DNA from: Vibrio viridaestus
Lineage (GTDB): Bacteria; Pseudomonadota; Gammaproteobacteria; Enterobacterales; Vibrionaceae
Assembly: GCF_003856525.1 (NCBI RefSeq)
Contig: NZ_RJVQ01000007.1
Coordinates: 1-64,000, forward strand
Direction of reading: 5' to 3'
Length of the DNA: 64,000 nucleotides
Below, in pieces: positions 26,471-36,388 of this stretch. The position numbers were made by a program, and so were the translations under genes. The notes beneath the pieces are model-generated. The model had not been told where the DNA came from. It ran no database searches and saw only the letters and a program-made list of their open reading frames with translations. Position 1 is the first letter of the stretch. Each line of letters starts with the position of its first letter.

Positions 26471-27045
26471 TCAATATATGGAGCTAGTAATTCCGATGTC
26501 ATTAACGTTTCACCATAAGATACTATTGTTCCCGTTTTTACATCCAGCTCGATACCCAATTGTTCTTCGGCAAGATAGTCCAGTAAAGTAGCTAATACTC
26601 TGCACAGTTTTTCAACTTTAATGTCCATATCTCTGTGTTTATTGGCATCATCAATTGTTAGGCGGTGATCTGATGCATGTGCAATGGCAAGTCGAGCCTG
26701 GTCTAGGGATTTTTCTGCTTTCTTTAACTCTTGCTTTAGGAGCCCAATTTCAGATTCATAAATCGCTTTTTGATGAACCCAATTTTCAGGCATCTTGTCT
26801 TCAAATGATACTAAAGAAGCGGATTTTGGTATGATTTTAATCAGTGTCGCTTCTAAGTGATGACGGTAGTTACCACCTTTCTTCAAAAGCGTGGAATATC
26901 CAATACCAGTGGTCTCACTCACTTTTTTAGCGAGCTTGTCTATATTAGTTATATCCCGCTTCAGTGACGAATGCTGACTAATTTTATCCAGTACTTCACG
27001 CAAATGTTTAATTCGTTGATTAACTAGCGATTTTCTCTGGTTCAT
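26434..27045 (-). CDS. gmtX: Probable Gamma-Mobile-Trio protein GmtX
   Basis: A 203-residue, mostly helical protein with a coiled-coil centre (SEIGLLKQELKKAEKSLDQA) and a short C-terminal domain (KTGTIVSYGETLMTSELLAP). Position directly after the large GmtZ-like gene, with a 26-base overlap, and size fit GmtX, the smallest member of the trio that defines GMT islands in Vibrio and relatives. I chose the ATG at 27045 because AAGGG lies 10 bases upstream; a longer frame begins at 27096. The N-terminal part (DKLAKKVSETTGIGYSTLLK) looks like a helix-turn-helix. Its molecular role is unknown. The name rests on context. Confidence 0.55.
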   Translation of the reverse strand: MNQRKSLVNQRIKHLREVLDKISQHSSLKRDITNIDKLAKKVSETTGIGYSTLLKKGGNYRHHLEATLIKIIPKSASLVSFEDKMPENWVHQKAIYESEIGLLKQELKKAEKSLDQARLAIAHASDHRLTIDDANKHRDMDIKVEKLCRVLATLLDYLAEEQLGIELDVKTGTIVSYGETLMTSELLAPYIEWQKRTSPKSGD

Positions 27046-30000
27046 AAGTGGATAACCCTTTGATAATGCGTTGCTGAAGATTATTTGATGGAACAATCAT
27101 TTCGCTTAGATTTGCTTCTAAAACGTTATAGATTTGTTCACGAGTAATGATGTTTGACTCAATCATACTGATAATGGGTGACATGATGTGCCGTGGGTCA
27201 AGTGACTCGTTAATAAAGTGCTTAGCTATTTCACTTGCAGCATCAGGGGACATAGACATTGCTTGTGTTAATATTTGTCGCTCTATACGCGATACAATTT
27301 TACTAAGTTCCGGACTATTTAGTGAAGGGACATCACTAATATTGCTCATGTGGCCATAAAATAGCTCAGTGTATGTTCGTTTCTTTTTTTCGCATTTGAT
27401 TGAATCACACAGCAATTTAGGTGCAGGTATTACAAACTTGTTCATCACGGAATTGCCTTGGCGCAGTTTATTTTGCCTGGTTTCTTCCAGTGTTTTCTCC
27501 ATTGTTTGCCAACCGATTAGCTCTGAATTCTGTATAGCTATTTCTTGCTTAAGATCTTGGATCTCGGCTTTATGAAGTTCTTTGTCATTTATTTTGTTTT
27601 GATTTAATTGTTTGAGCGTACATGCATTTGCATTTACTTCGAGCGAAAGTTTTTGAATCATTCTTGATATTGAAAGTAAATTATCAATATGTGAAATTTT
27701 AATTCGACAGATACCACAACGTTGATGTCCGCCATTTTCAGAAATAATATCTGGAGGGCATTCCATGTTATGAACACACACATGGGTAGCACAATATGCA
27801 ATCATTGAATTTGGGGTGTTATCCAGTAATTCTAATCCAGTTTTACGTTGAATCTGTTCTCCTGAATCATCGATAGTTACTAGTGGTATAGAGGTAAATC
27901 CGTAAAGTATTTTTGTCTGAACTGGATTTGTTTCGTAACTCGTTTTTACGTTGCTTTGTGATACATAATTAGTTGGAATTTTTTGTTTTTCTCGTTGCGA
28001 CGAAGCACTTTTGACAATCATCATCTGACCAGAACGAAATTCACCAATGTACCGTGCTATGTCTTCTTCCTGTTTAACACCATAATATATTGTTGTCGCT
28101 GGGTTCATATGACCAACCGTATTTGAAAGAATCGGGAGTGGTATATATCCAATTCTATGACTTACAAATGTTGTACGAGTCGAATGGGGAGACATCAGTG
28201 CAAGAGCTTTCACTCGATGTCCCTCTCCATCAAAATTGTATTTTTCCATGTCAGTTTGAGTTTTGACCGTTGCTCGGCTAACAAAGTTGCTATCAGCACT
28301 TATGTTATTTTCAACAGTTTGGGCGTTCATGGAATCTTGAGTAGAAAGAGGGACCATTTTGATGAATTGGGAACTTCCAATGGACTCAGTAAATGAATGG
28401 TTTATTACCGACTGGCATATGCCTAAAAAACTTCGCCAAATCGCAGTCCATGCGTTTTCTGTATATGCTTTACCGCTGACATTTCTCATTAGGACATCAA
28501 TCTGTTGTTCGGTAGAATCATATTCAATTAAATCATCTACATCCGTTCGTAAACGTAGAAACTCCCGTTCAGCCCTTAGAACATTTATGACGTCAATATG
28601 AGCTGGAGTTGACCATTCTCGTTTTCGGGTTTTATCAGTGCTAACCAGTAGTTCTACAATATCATTTAGTTCTGTTGGGTCGACTTTGTTGTCAAAGTAT
28701 CTGGCATCCAGATATCTTATATGCTTGTGCCTTAGACCTTGTTCTAAGGCAACAATAAACCCACGTAGAGCCCCTAATAGTGGCACTATTATGCGTTCAC
28801 CCTGAATATTAATAAACGAGCTTTTGTTCATGGAATATAGATTTGAAATCAGCTTACATGGCTGATCAAGACGAACATATTTGTATTGTAGTGATTCATC
28901 AACAATCCAAATTATTGGAGAAAGCCCAGCCGTTGGTTCATTCATAACCATTTCTTTAAGTCTTTTATCCTGGAGATTTTTACTTTCTCCTGCACGTAGT
29001 GCGTTTCTATAGGCAGTGATTGGAACAACGTAGAAAAATGAATTCGCAATGTTATTTTCAGTCGAAGAACTAATGTCGTAATTTAATTCAACAACACCAA
29101 TAGGAGTTTGACGCATCGCTGTAGACATTTTTATAAAACTGTATGGATTGTCATTTGTATTATTAGATAGTTTTTCAAAACCTAATAGTTCTCTAGAATC
29201 CCCTTTTAGCATTCGTTCTTGTAAATAACGACCAAGTGCCTCAAGTGTGTAGGCTATTTGCAATACAACCGCAAACTCATCACGTTGAAAGACTTTTTTG
29301 ACAGACTCTTTGAGGGAGTTAAGGCGGATACCATTATTTTCTGCATGCCAATGTTGCGTAAATTCTCTGGGAAAGAGCAGAGCAGCACCGTCACCTACAT
29401 GTGTTTTGTCAAATGCATAGTTTAAACCTACCGACATTAGAGCACTTCGTACCCAAGTGGCGTTTCTTTCTGTATGTGATAGTACAAATTCAGCTAGACT
29501 ACGCGGCCAGGTTTCAGTGTCGATATCTTCATTGCCAAATGAGCGAACAACGAATGTTTCTCGATCTAAATCTTTGAAGAAATGGGGAGGAGTAATTCCT
29601 TGTTTTTTTGCAGAATCAGGAAACATGTCGCACCAACAGGCAACGTAGGTAATGTACTTATAAATGATATTCCAACCAGTCTGTGCTGAAGTTTTTGAAC
29701 CTTTTTTAACTTGTTTTCTGAAGTGATTCTTTTTATATTCATCCCAAAAATTAAAAGATGGACTATTTTCTATTAATCCATATTCCAATAGTTTGCTTGT
29801 TGTTGAAAAATCATTATTCACGAAAAATTGATATAGAGTTTTTTCGTCTTGTTCAAAAATTACTTCGTTATAGTCAAATTTATCCAAAGATTGCAACTGT
29901 AATATTTCTGAACGTAAACGGTCATTTATGGTTTTTGAATGGCCCGATAAAGTGTCCCTTTTGTGGCAACCTAAGACAGTGTTAAGGGCTTTTAATTTTA

Positions 30001-30907
30001 GCAGGCGAGAGCTTATTGCAGGCATTGGTACAACCGAATTTGATAATGCTTTGTAGATGAGAGCATCTGACGGCTTTTTTCTATTTAATAGCTTATCTAA
30101 TACCACGAATTTTGTAGCAGAATCGTATGAGTTAATGTGAACATCTTCAATAGAATATAGTCTGCTACAGTAAACGAGGTTGTGGGTTGTGCCTAATCCG
30201 GCCAAATTTTTTCCGATTTTCTGTGTAATTAGCATATGTTCAATTTCACGAGCATCATCAAAACCAAAAAAAATTGCTTCAAATTCCTTTTGCAAGGATG
30301 CCAGATAATCGTCTGTGGCATCATATAGAGGAGGTTTTGTAACTCTCTGATTTCTTTTGAAAGTTGTAAATTTATTTATATCGTTCCAATCAATTTTCAA
30401 ATTAACAGAAATTGGCAGCACGATTAGTTCTTCACGCCAAAGTTTGATCAGAATAGATTTTGCAATAAAAATAAGATGTCTCAGGAGAGATCTACTAATT
30501 TGTTCCGGTTGAATTCCAAATAAAGGGGTAAGTTTATGAATTCTTTCAAGATACCTAATAGCAGCTTGATGTGATATTTGATTAGGATTTTTAGCTTTCA
30601 TTTTTTGAGTAAGATATAAATTGTCACTAGAACATTGAGTCGCGATTTCTAGTACTGCCTCCGTGTCGGCCGTGATATTATCTGCAATTTCGTAAGCTAG
30701 ACATCTCATATCCGCAGTACCATAAGTTATATTATGGGGAGAGTTGAGTAGATCCATTTCGTCTACACAAAATTTCTTTTTAACGCCTATTTTGGAAAAT
30801 AAATCGTACATTTTATTACCAAGTTCTAAGGCTATAGGGCGAATACGTTTATTTGCTGCATCTTTACCTCGTGGATATATTATTTTGTTAGTGACATTAA
30901 ATGACAT
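27020..30907 (-). CDS. gmtZ: Probable Gamma-Mobile-Trio integrase GmtZ (large tyrosine-recombinase-like protein)
   Basis: A 1295-residue protein. Around residues 900-945 it has a tyrosine-recombinase C-terminal signature: HSTRTTFVSH (His and Arg), NTVGHMNPATT (His) and the tyrosine of TIYYGV. Cysteine/histidine pairs follow at about 1040-1065 (CATHVCVHNMECPP, GHQRCGIC), a probable zinc-binding knuckle, then a coiled coil. The large N-terminal part is unassigned. The start codon shares one base with the stop of gmtY (TAATG). A small recombinase, a very large recombinase-like protein and a small helical protein in this order is the Gamma-Mobile-Trio arrangement, and also recalls Tn554 TnpA-TnpB-TnpC. 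The name is inference from this layout. Confidence 0.62.
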   Translation of the reverse strand: MSFNVTNKIIYPRGKDAANKRIRPIALELGNKMYDLFSKIGVKKKFCVDEMDLLNSPHNITYGTADMRCLAYEIADNITADTEAVLEIATQCSSDNLYLTQKMKAKNPNQISHQAAIRYLERIHKLTPLFGIQPEQISRSLLRHLIFIAKSILIKLWREELIVLPISVNLKIDWNDINKFTTFKRNQRVTKPPLYDATDDYLASLQKEFEAIFFGFDDAREIEHMLITQKIGKNLAGLGTTHNLVYCSRLYSIEDVHINSYDSATKFVVLDKLLNRKKPSDALIYKALSNSVVPMPAISSRLLKLKALNTVLGCHKRDTLSGHSKTINDRLRSEILQLQSLDKFDYNEVIFEQDEKTLYQFFVNNDFSTTSKLLEYGLIENSPSFNFWDEYKKNHFRKQVKKGSKTSAQTGWNIIYKYITYVACWCDMFPDSAKKQGITPPHFFKDLDRETFVVRSFGNEDIDTETWPRSLAEFVLSHTERNATWVRSALMSVGLNYAFDKTHVGDGAALLFPREFTQHWHAENNGIRLNSLKESVKKVFQRDEFAVVLQIAYTLEALGRYLQERMLKGDSRELLGFEKLSNNTNDNPYSFIKMSTAMRQTPIGVVELNYDISSSTENNIANSFFYVVPITAYRNALRAGESKNLQDKRLKEMVMNEPTAGLSPIIWIVDESLQYKYVRLDQPCKLISNLYSMNKSSFINIQGERIIVPLLGALRGFIVALEQGLRHKHIRYLDARYFDNKVDPTELNDIVELLVSTDKTRKREWSTPAHIDVINVLRAEREFLRLRTDVDDLIEYDSTEQQIDVLMRNVSGKAYTENAWTAIWRSFLGICQSVINHSFTESIGSSQFIKMVPLSTQDSMNAQTVENNISADSNFVSRATVKTQTDMEKYNFDGEGHRVKALALMSPHSTRTTFVSHRIGYIPLPILSNTVGHMNPATTIYYGVKQEEDIARYIGEFRSGQMMIVKSASSQREKQKIPTNYVSQSNVKTSYETNPVQTKILYGFTSIPLVTIDDSGEQIQRKTGLELLDNTPNSMIAYCATHVCVHNMECPPDIISENGGHQRCGICRIKISHIDNLLSISRMIQKLSLEVNANACTLKQLNQNKINDKELHKAEIQDLKQEIAIQNSELIGWQTMEKTLEETRQNKLRQGNSVMNKFVIPAPKLLCDSIKCEKKKRTYTELFYGHMSNISDVPSLNSPELSKIVSRIERQILTQAMSMSPDAASEIAKHFINESLDPRHIMSPIISMIESNIITREQIYNVLEANLSEMIVPSNNLQQRIIKGLSTYEPEKIAS

Positions 30908-32418
30908 TACTTGTTCTCCAGTTTTGTGAGGGCATGTTCAATTTTTCGGGCTTCAGCTAGGTGATAATTTTTAATTCTTTGCATGTTTAATTTCTCCTCA
31001 TTCAGATTCATAGCCAGCATTTCGCGTGCATTACGATGTTCCATCTTGGCCTTTTCTGTAACGTCCCTTTCATAATTCATAGTGCTAGTGAGATTCACAT
31101 GACCAATCAAGCTTTTAACAACTTCTAAAGGATAACCAAATACCAGGCGCTCATTTCCATCAGGGGCTATGATTCGTCGCGGAGCTTCATTGTGTAGATA
31201 ATGAACTTGTGCATGTCTGCAAAAATGTGGGCCCGAAACAGATTTTTCTGGTATACCTATTTCGAGTAATTTCGATTTAAAATGTTTTACAAGGTTTGAG
31301 TGGGAACGTTTTTCATCTGCTCGTAATGTAAGCAATAGTGGGCGCCCAACTCTGGGACCTTTGGTAAAGGTGAATAAGAAATCATGCGAATAATCAGTTA
31401 CTTGATTTTTTATGTAATGGTTGAGCTCTCGCCAAAAAATATCTTCCGCTATACCAAAGAGTAGGACTTCGTCGTTTAATGTATGGCGGCCTTTCCATGC
31501 TGAACATATTCGGCACTCTTCGTCAGATAAGCCTCTTTTGCTGATGCTATCTTGGGGCATGAAAATTCGATGCTCTGTAAAATTAATGTGGCATAGTTGC
31601 AGTAGGATTGCTTCGGATATTCGTAATCCAGATGCAAACATCAGCGCATATAGAACTCGGTCCCGAAGACTTAAAGAATCTAGGTTGAGCAACTCTTCAA
31701 TTTGCTGTTGAGATATTTCTACTTTGTTGCGCACTTTACTGTCTTCAACTGCTACTCGGTCGAATATACGATGTTGCTTAGCATGAATATTTTTGATTCC
31801 AAGAACGCCTCCGATCATCGTGTTCTGTTGCCAAAACTTTTTTTGAGACAGTGAAATTTCATTGGATTGCCAGACTTGCTCGAAGATAGGTTGATATGAA
31901 TTCTCGACAGGAGATATTCCTATCTCTCGGCACATTTTTGTATGCAATGCGGATGCATAGCGTTCAGACAATGTAATGTATTTCTCTACAGCATTAATAT
32001 GTAGATTTATTGAATTTCCAGTCAATCTAGGGCGGTAGTCTTTCATCAATTCTCTGATAACTGCGACATGGTGAGAAATTGATAGTCGTTCTTCTCTGTG
32101 AATGTAATCCACATAACCCATTACACATTTTCTGCAATATGACAAATCCACCTGACCAGTAGCTCCCATGATTCCTGCAGCGTGTAGATAGTCAATAAAT
32201 TTAATTACAGCTTCTCGATAGCTATTGATTGTGTTCGCACTTAGTGTTCTTCCACGACCGGAAGTGTCTTGTTGAAGATGAGATGCAAATGCAGTGAACT
32301 CAATGATCTCTTCGTTATTGCTTATACGAAATAACTTGTGAGTTGTTGTTTCGACAATTTTATCGTTGATTGTCGTAATAAGCTTTTCAGTTTTGTAGGA
32401 GACATATTTTAGCTTCAT
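30907..32418 (-). CDS. gmtY: Probable Gamma-Mobile-Trio tyrosine recombinase GmtY
   Basis: A 503-residue tyrosine recombinase with an N-terminal SAM-like DNA-binding domain (about 35-160) and a full catalytic set: Arg266 in SGLRISEA, His398 and Arg401 in GPHFCRHAQ, His440 in SLIGHVNL and Tyr449 in MNYER. It should therefore be active. It is the first gene of a five-gene overlapping operon and lies about 115 bases from the point where nrdD homology resumes, the position expected of an element's own integrase. An alternative is a Tn554-type TnpA. Confidence 0.68.
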   Translation of the reverse strand: MKLKYVSYKTEKLITTINDKIVETTTHKLFRISNNEEIIEFTAFASHLQQDTSGRGRTLSANTINSYREAVIKFIDYLHAAGIMGATGQVDLSYCRKCVMGYVDYIHREERLSISHHVAVIRELMKDYRPRLTGNSINLHINAVEKYITLSERYASALHTKMCREIGISPVENSYQPIFEQVWQSNEISLSQKKFWQQNTMIGGVLGIKNIHAKQHRIFDRVAVEDSKVRNKVEISQQQIEELLNLDSLSLRDRVLYALMFASGLRISEAILLQLCHINFTEHRIFMPQDSISKRGLSDEECRICSAWKGRHTLNDEVLLFGIAEDIFWRELNHYIKNQVTDYSHDFLFTFTKGPRVGRPLLLTLRADEKRSHSNLVKHFKSKLLEIGIPEKSVSGPHFCRHAQVHYLHNEAPRRIIAPDGNERLVFGYPLEVVKSLIGHVNLTSTMNYERDVTEKAKMEHRNAREMLAMNLNEEKLNMQRIKNYHLAEARKIEHALTKLENK

Positions 32419-32534
32419 GAGAATTGAATAACTCGATATATTAATATAGTAATAATTTAAGTTATTGTTATTAAAAGGTCAAAGGAGAAATAATCATAAA
32501 TATATAGTGAGAATATTTAGATTTACTACATAAT
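32419..32534. other. Right edge of the island and promoter region of the recombinase operon
   Basis: About 115 very AT-rich bases upstream of gmtY end where the nrdD reading frame becomes recognisable (codons for NGQTPFVTFG from about 32532). The boundary of the mobile island must lie here. It also has to hold the promoter of the minus-strand operon. I see no obvious inverted repeat at the junction. Confidence 0.6.
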
Positions 32535-33800
32535 GGACAGACACCATTTGTCACCTTTGGGTTTGGTCTTGGGACCAGTTGGGAGTCAAAGCTCATTCAA
32601 AAATCGATTCTTAAAAACCGTATCGCTGGGCTGGGTAAAAACCATAAAACGGCGGTATTCCCTAAATTAGTATTCGCGATTAAAGATGGTCTTAACTTCA
32701 AATCAGACGATCCAAATTACGATGTAAAAGAGTTAGCACTAGAGTGCGCGACTAAACGTATGTATCCCGACATTCTTAACTACGACAAAGTTGTAGAAAC
32801 AACTGGGTCATTTAAAACCCCAATGGGTTGCCGTAGTTTTCTTGGTGCTTATGAAGAGAATGGTGAGCTGGTACATGACGGTCGGAATAATCTGGGTGTT
32901 GTCAGTCTTAATCTGCCTCGTATTGCTCTGCAAGCTCATGGGGATAGAGACACGTTTTATCAAATTCTCGATGAGCGGTTAGAGCTAGCAAGAAGAGCGC
33001 TTGAGACACGTATCAGTCGTCTTGAAAAAGTAAAAGCTAGGGTAGCACCTATCTTGTACATGGAAGGTGCCTGTGGCGTGCGCTTAAAAGCCAACGATTC
33101 AATAGCTCATATCTTCAAGAACGGACGGGCGTCGATTTCACTAGGCTACATTGGTATTCATGAAACCATCAATGCGTTATACCACAATAAATCTCATATC
33201 TTTGATGAAAAAGTGTTACGCGAAGAAGGTGTTGAGATTATTCGTCGCTTAAAAGATGCGACGTTACGCTGGGCGAAAGAAACTGGATACGCATTCAGTT
33301 TATACGGAACGCCAAGTGAAAATTTGTGCAATCGCTTCTGTAACCTTGATACAAAAGAGTTTGGTGTGATTGATGGTGTAACCGATAAAGGCTACTACAC
33401 AAACAGCTTCCACCTTGATGTGGAGAAAAAAGTAAATCCTTACGATAAAATTGATTTCGAAATGCCATATCCTCCTTTATCAAATGGTGGATTTATCTGC
33501 TATGGTGAGTTTCCTAACATGCAACGTAACGTAGAAGCTCTTGAAGATGTTTGGAACTACAGTTACAGCCGGGTCCCTTATTACGGAACGAATACGCCAA
33601 TTGATGAGTGTTATGAGTGTGGATACACCGGAGAGTTTTCTTGTACTAGTAAAGGGTTTGTTTGTCCTAAATGTGGCAACCACGATACGACGAAAGTTTC
33701 TGTAACTCGCAGAGTCTGTGGTTATCTTGGCAGTCCGGATGCAAGGCCGTTTAATTTCGGTAAACAAGAAGAAGTGAAACGCCGTGTGAAACATTTGTAG
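32535..33800 (+). pseudogene. nrdD: Anaerobic ribonucleotide reductase NrdD, C-terminal part only
   Basis: NrdD makes deoxynucleotides without oxygen using a glycyl radical. The frame is open from GQTPFVTFGFGLGTSW at 32535, and the first internal ATG is only at 32760. The C-terminal zinc cysteines (DECYECG and FVCPKCG) and the glycyl-radical loop RRVCGYLGSP near the end are intact. About 420 of roughly 700 residues remain, so the first 40 percent is missing. The adjoining recombinase operon makes island insertion the likely cause. The missing half should lie at the other end of the island, beyond the left edge of the window. Unless the element excises, anaerobic dNTP synthesis by this copy is lost. 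Confidence 0.85.
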
Positions 33801-33812
33801 ATGAAGCAATCG

Positions 33813-34274
33813 ATGAATTATCACAAATACTATCCAGTCGATGTGGTCAATGGGCCCGGAACACGTTGTACATTATTTGTTTCGGGTTGTGAGCACCAGT
33901 GCAAAGGATGCTACAACCAATCAACTTGGTCGCTAAACTCGGGATTTGAATTTTCTCAGTCGATGGAAGATCAAGTTATTGCGGACCTTAACGATGATAG
34001 GATCAAGCGCAGAGGGCTATCCCTGTCAGGAGGAGATCCACTTCATCCCGCGAACGTAGATGCTGTGCTGAAGCTAGTTAAGCGTGTCAAAGCGGAATGT
34101 GTTGGTAAAGATATTTGGTTGTGGACTGGATACACATTGTCACAATTATCACCACAACAGGAGCAAGTGTTGGAGTGGATTGATGTTCTGATTGATGGCA
34201 AATTCGAACAGAAACTCGCCGATCCTTCGTTGTTGTGGCGTGGCAGCTCAAATCAAATTATCCACGAGTTCTAG
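33813..34274 (+). CDS. nrdG: Anaerobic ribonucleotide reductase activating protein NrdG
   Basis: NrdG is the radical-SAM activase that installs the glycyl radical on NrdD. The protein has CEHQCKGCYN, the Cys-x3-Cys-x2-Cys motif that binds the iron-sulfur cluster, within TRCTLFVSGC, and SLSGGDPLHP, the SAM-contact GGD block. I chose the ATG at 33813 (153 residues, start MNYHKYYPVD) because E. coli NrdG starts at the same place; an ATG at 33801 directly after the nrdD stop is possible. Intact, though its partner is truncated. Confidence 0.93.
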   Translation: MNYHKYYPVDVVNGPGTRCTLFVSGCEHQCKGCYNQSTWSLNSGFEFSQSMEDQVIADLNDDRIKRRGLSLSGGDPLHPANVDAVLKLVKRVKAECVGKDIWLWTGYTLSQLSPQQEQVLEWIDVLIDGKFEQKLADPSLLWRGSSNQIIHEF

Positions 34275-34302
34275 GCGTTTATTACTAAATTACTATGTTA
34301 CA

Positions 34303-34328
34303 AGAGTCGTTTTATACGGCTCTTTTTT
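34303..34328 (+). terminator. Rho-independent terminator after nrdG
   Basis: AGAGTCGT (34303-34310) pairs with ACGGCTCT (34316-34323, one G-T pair) and is followed by TTTTT. It lies 28 bases past the nrdG stop. Confidence 0.75.
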
Positions 34329-34526
34329 GTCTGTTGTTATGACCGTTTACCTATGTGCTGTTAACCCTTATTAAAATTTCTTTCTATAATTTAGTCAGTT
34401 TATCTGGTTCATTTGACTTATAAATGACATTTTCTAGAGGAAGATCTTGAACTTCAAATGGTATCTTGAGTCCGAATAAAACAGAGAAAGTAAATCATAA
34501 AAACCAAAGTAATAAACGAGGATCAG

Positions 34527-35123
34527 ATGCAAAAACGCTGGAAAGTTGCCGTCATGCTAGTCTCCATGGGACTATGGGGATGCTCTAATGCAAGTACACC
34601 AGATACTGCTAATAACTCTCAAAAAGATAAGGATAAAATAGAGTCTGCCGAACGGTTATCTGGCGCTCAAAGGGCTCCCGACATTGAAGAGATTAAGCAG
34701 ATTCAGGGTAAATTAATATTGGGCCAGAAAGAGTGGGTGAGTTTTCCAAGTGTGGATAAAAGTTACCGGGCCCGAGTGGATACGGGAGCAACGACGTCTT
34801 CTCTGAGTGCATACGATTTGAAAGTATTTGAACGCAATGGTGAGAAATGGGTTCGCTTTAAAATTAAAGACAAAAATAGTCTGAGCGATGAACTCGTGTT
34901 ACCGGTTAAGCGTTGGGTTAGAATTCGTCAGGCGAGTAATGAAGAGGGTGAACGTCGTCCTGTCATTGAAACTTGGCTCAAAATTGGTGACAAGGTTGAA
35001 AAAACCGAGTTTACCCTCGCAGACCGCAGTCATTTGTCGTTTCCAGTCCTTCTTGGACGAAGCTACATTGAGGACTTTGCTTTAGTCGATGTGAGTCGAC
35101 GATACATTCAAGGGCGCCAATAA
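34527..35123 (+). CDS. Retropepsin-like (RimK-associated, 'ATP-dependent zinc protease') lipoprotein
   Basis: The 198-residue protein has a lipoprotein leader with lipobox LWGC (Cys at about 19), so it should be anchored in an envelope membrane. The domain from about residue 60 is the DUF785 family often annotated as ATP-dependent zinc protease; the motif RVDTGATTSS is the DTGA active-site type of retropepsins, and VLLGRSYIEDF is the second conserved block. The annotated ATP and zinc roles are not supported by motifs here. Some relatives act on peptides, but the substrate is unknown. It stands alone with its own upstream region. Confidence 0.8.
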   Translation: MQKRWKVAVMLVSMGLWGCSNASTPDTANNSQKDKDKIESAERLSGAQRAPDIEEIKQIQGKLILGQKEWVSFPSVDKSYRARVDTGATTSSLSAYDLKVFERNGEKWVRFKIKDKNSLSDELVLPVKRWVRIRQASNEEGERRPVIETWLKIGDKVEKTEFTLADRSHLSFPVLLGRSYIEDFALVDVSRRYIQGRQ

Positions 35124-35149
35124 TACCATATTGAGACTTAAAGCCAGTA

Positions 35150-36280
35150 TTACACTGGCTTTTTTATGAGTTCGACTGCCGCTTCTAGATGTGGAGTATG
35201 CGGAAACATATCAAACCCCTGTGCTCTTACGAGCGTATAGTCCAACAGTTCCAAATCTTTGATAAGTGTATCTGGATTACAGCTCGAGTAGATGATTTTT
35301 TTCGGGCTAATACGATTTAAGATTTCAACCAAGTCTTTCCCCAGTCCGCGGCGTGGTGGGTTAACGATAATTAAGTCGGGTTTATTTTCGCTGGATTCAC
35401 TGAATTGACGACTATCTAGTGCTGCAAATTCAATGTTATTTATTCCAATTAACTTTGCTGAGTGCTGGGCACTCCGAATGGCTTCCGGCTCTATCTCTAT
35501 CCCTGTGACTGATTTTACGTACGGTGCACAATGCAGAGCAAACCCTCCAACACCACAAAAAAGGTCCCATATATTTTCGACATTTGACTCTTTAACCCAT
35601 TTGGCAACGGTTTTATAAAGTTGTTCAGCAACCCGGGAGTTAGTCTGGAAGAAGCTCTTAGGTCTTATAGATAGCGGAATTTCGTTGAGAATTTCAACAA
35701 TCTCATGTTGTTCAGTGAGAAAAATTTCTTTTTCGCCTTCTAGGCGGGCCATATGAACAGGTTGAATGTTAACAGTAACAACTTTTACTTTGGGAAAGGT
35801 GCTTAAAAGTAAAGGGAGGTTATTCGTTATTCTATTCAGCTGATTTTCACTGTGCATAATGAATCGAATCATCACATCCTGATTCGCAGTGCTTTCAGTG
35901 ATTAATATATACTTTAACTCACCTTTCCGTTTGATTTTATTATACGGAACTAAGCCAGAGTTTTGCATCCATGCGGGAAGCGCGGTAATCAGATCTTGTA
36001 AGCTTTGTGTGTATAATGCGCATTCACCCAGACTCACTGGCTCGCCGCTGCTAACAGATTCTATACCTAATATAGGCGACTGTGCGACGCCTAATACAAC
36101 CATTTTCGCCTTGTTACGACATCGAGTTTCAGCACTGGTAATGAGAGGTAGCAGTTGTTTATCGGAGATGTTTAATTGTCGCTTAAGTCGGGTTTGTTTT
36201 TGATTAATTTGTTCAGGGTAGGAACAGTCTATATGTTCACATGAGTGGCATTGTGCATTAGCATGGTAGGCGCAAAACAT
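35150..36280 (-). CDS. rlmC: 23S rRNA (uracil-747-C5)-methyltransferase RlmC
   Basis: RlmC methylates U747 of 23S rRNA using SAM. It begins MFCAYHANAQCHSCEHIDCS, where the cysteines form the iron-sulfur cluster site of the RlmC/RlmD family. It then has FFQTNSRVAEQLY, DLFCGVGGFALHC (SAM binding), IVNPPRRGLG and the catalytic YSSCNPDTLIKDL cysteine near residue 330. I chose the ATG at 36280 (376 residues) by alignment with E. coli RlmC; an upstream TTG at 36310 would add ten residues. Confidence 0.9.
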   Translation of the reverse strand: MFCAYHANAQCHSCEHIDCSYPEQINQKQTRLKRQLNISDKQLLPLITSAETRCRNKAKMVVLGVAQSPILGIESVSSGEPVSLGECALYTQSLQDLITALPAWMQNSGLVPYNKIKRKGELKYILITESTANQDVMIRFIMHSENQLNRITNNLPLLLSTFPKVKVVTVNIQPVHMARLEGEKEIFLTEQHEIVEILNEIPLSIRPKSFFQTNSRVAEQLYKTVAKWVKESNVENIWDLFCGVGGFALHCAPYVKSVTGIEIEPEAIRSAQHSAKLIGINNIEFAALDSRQFSESSENKPDLIIVNPPRRGLGKDLVEILNRISPKKIIYSSCNPDTLIKDLELLDYTLVRAQGFDMFPHTPHLEAAVELIKKPV

Positions 36281-36388
36281 CAGATTTTCTATGGAATAAG
36301 TAAAATACAAAGTCTAAAAATCTCAGTGGAAAAGACCACTCCAGTTTGTTATCCAGACCACAACTAAAATTAATTAAGGTAGCAGTAC

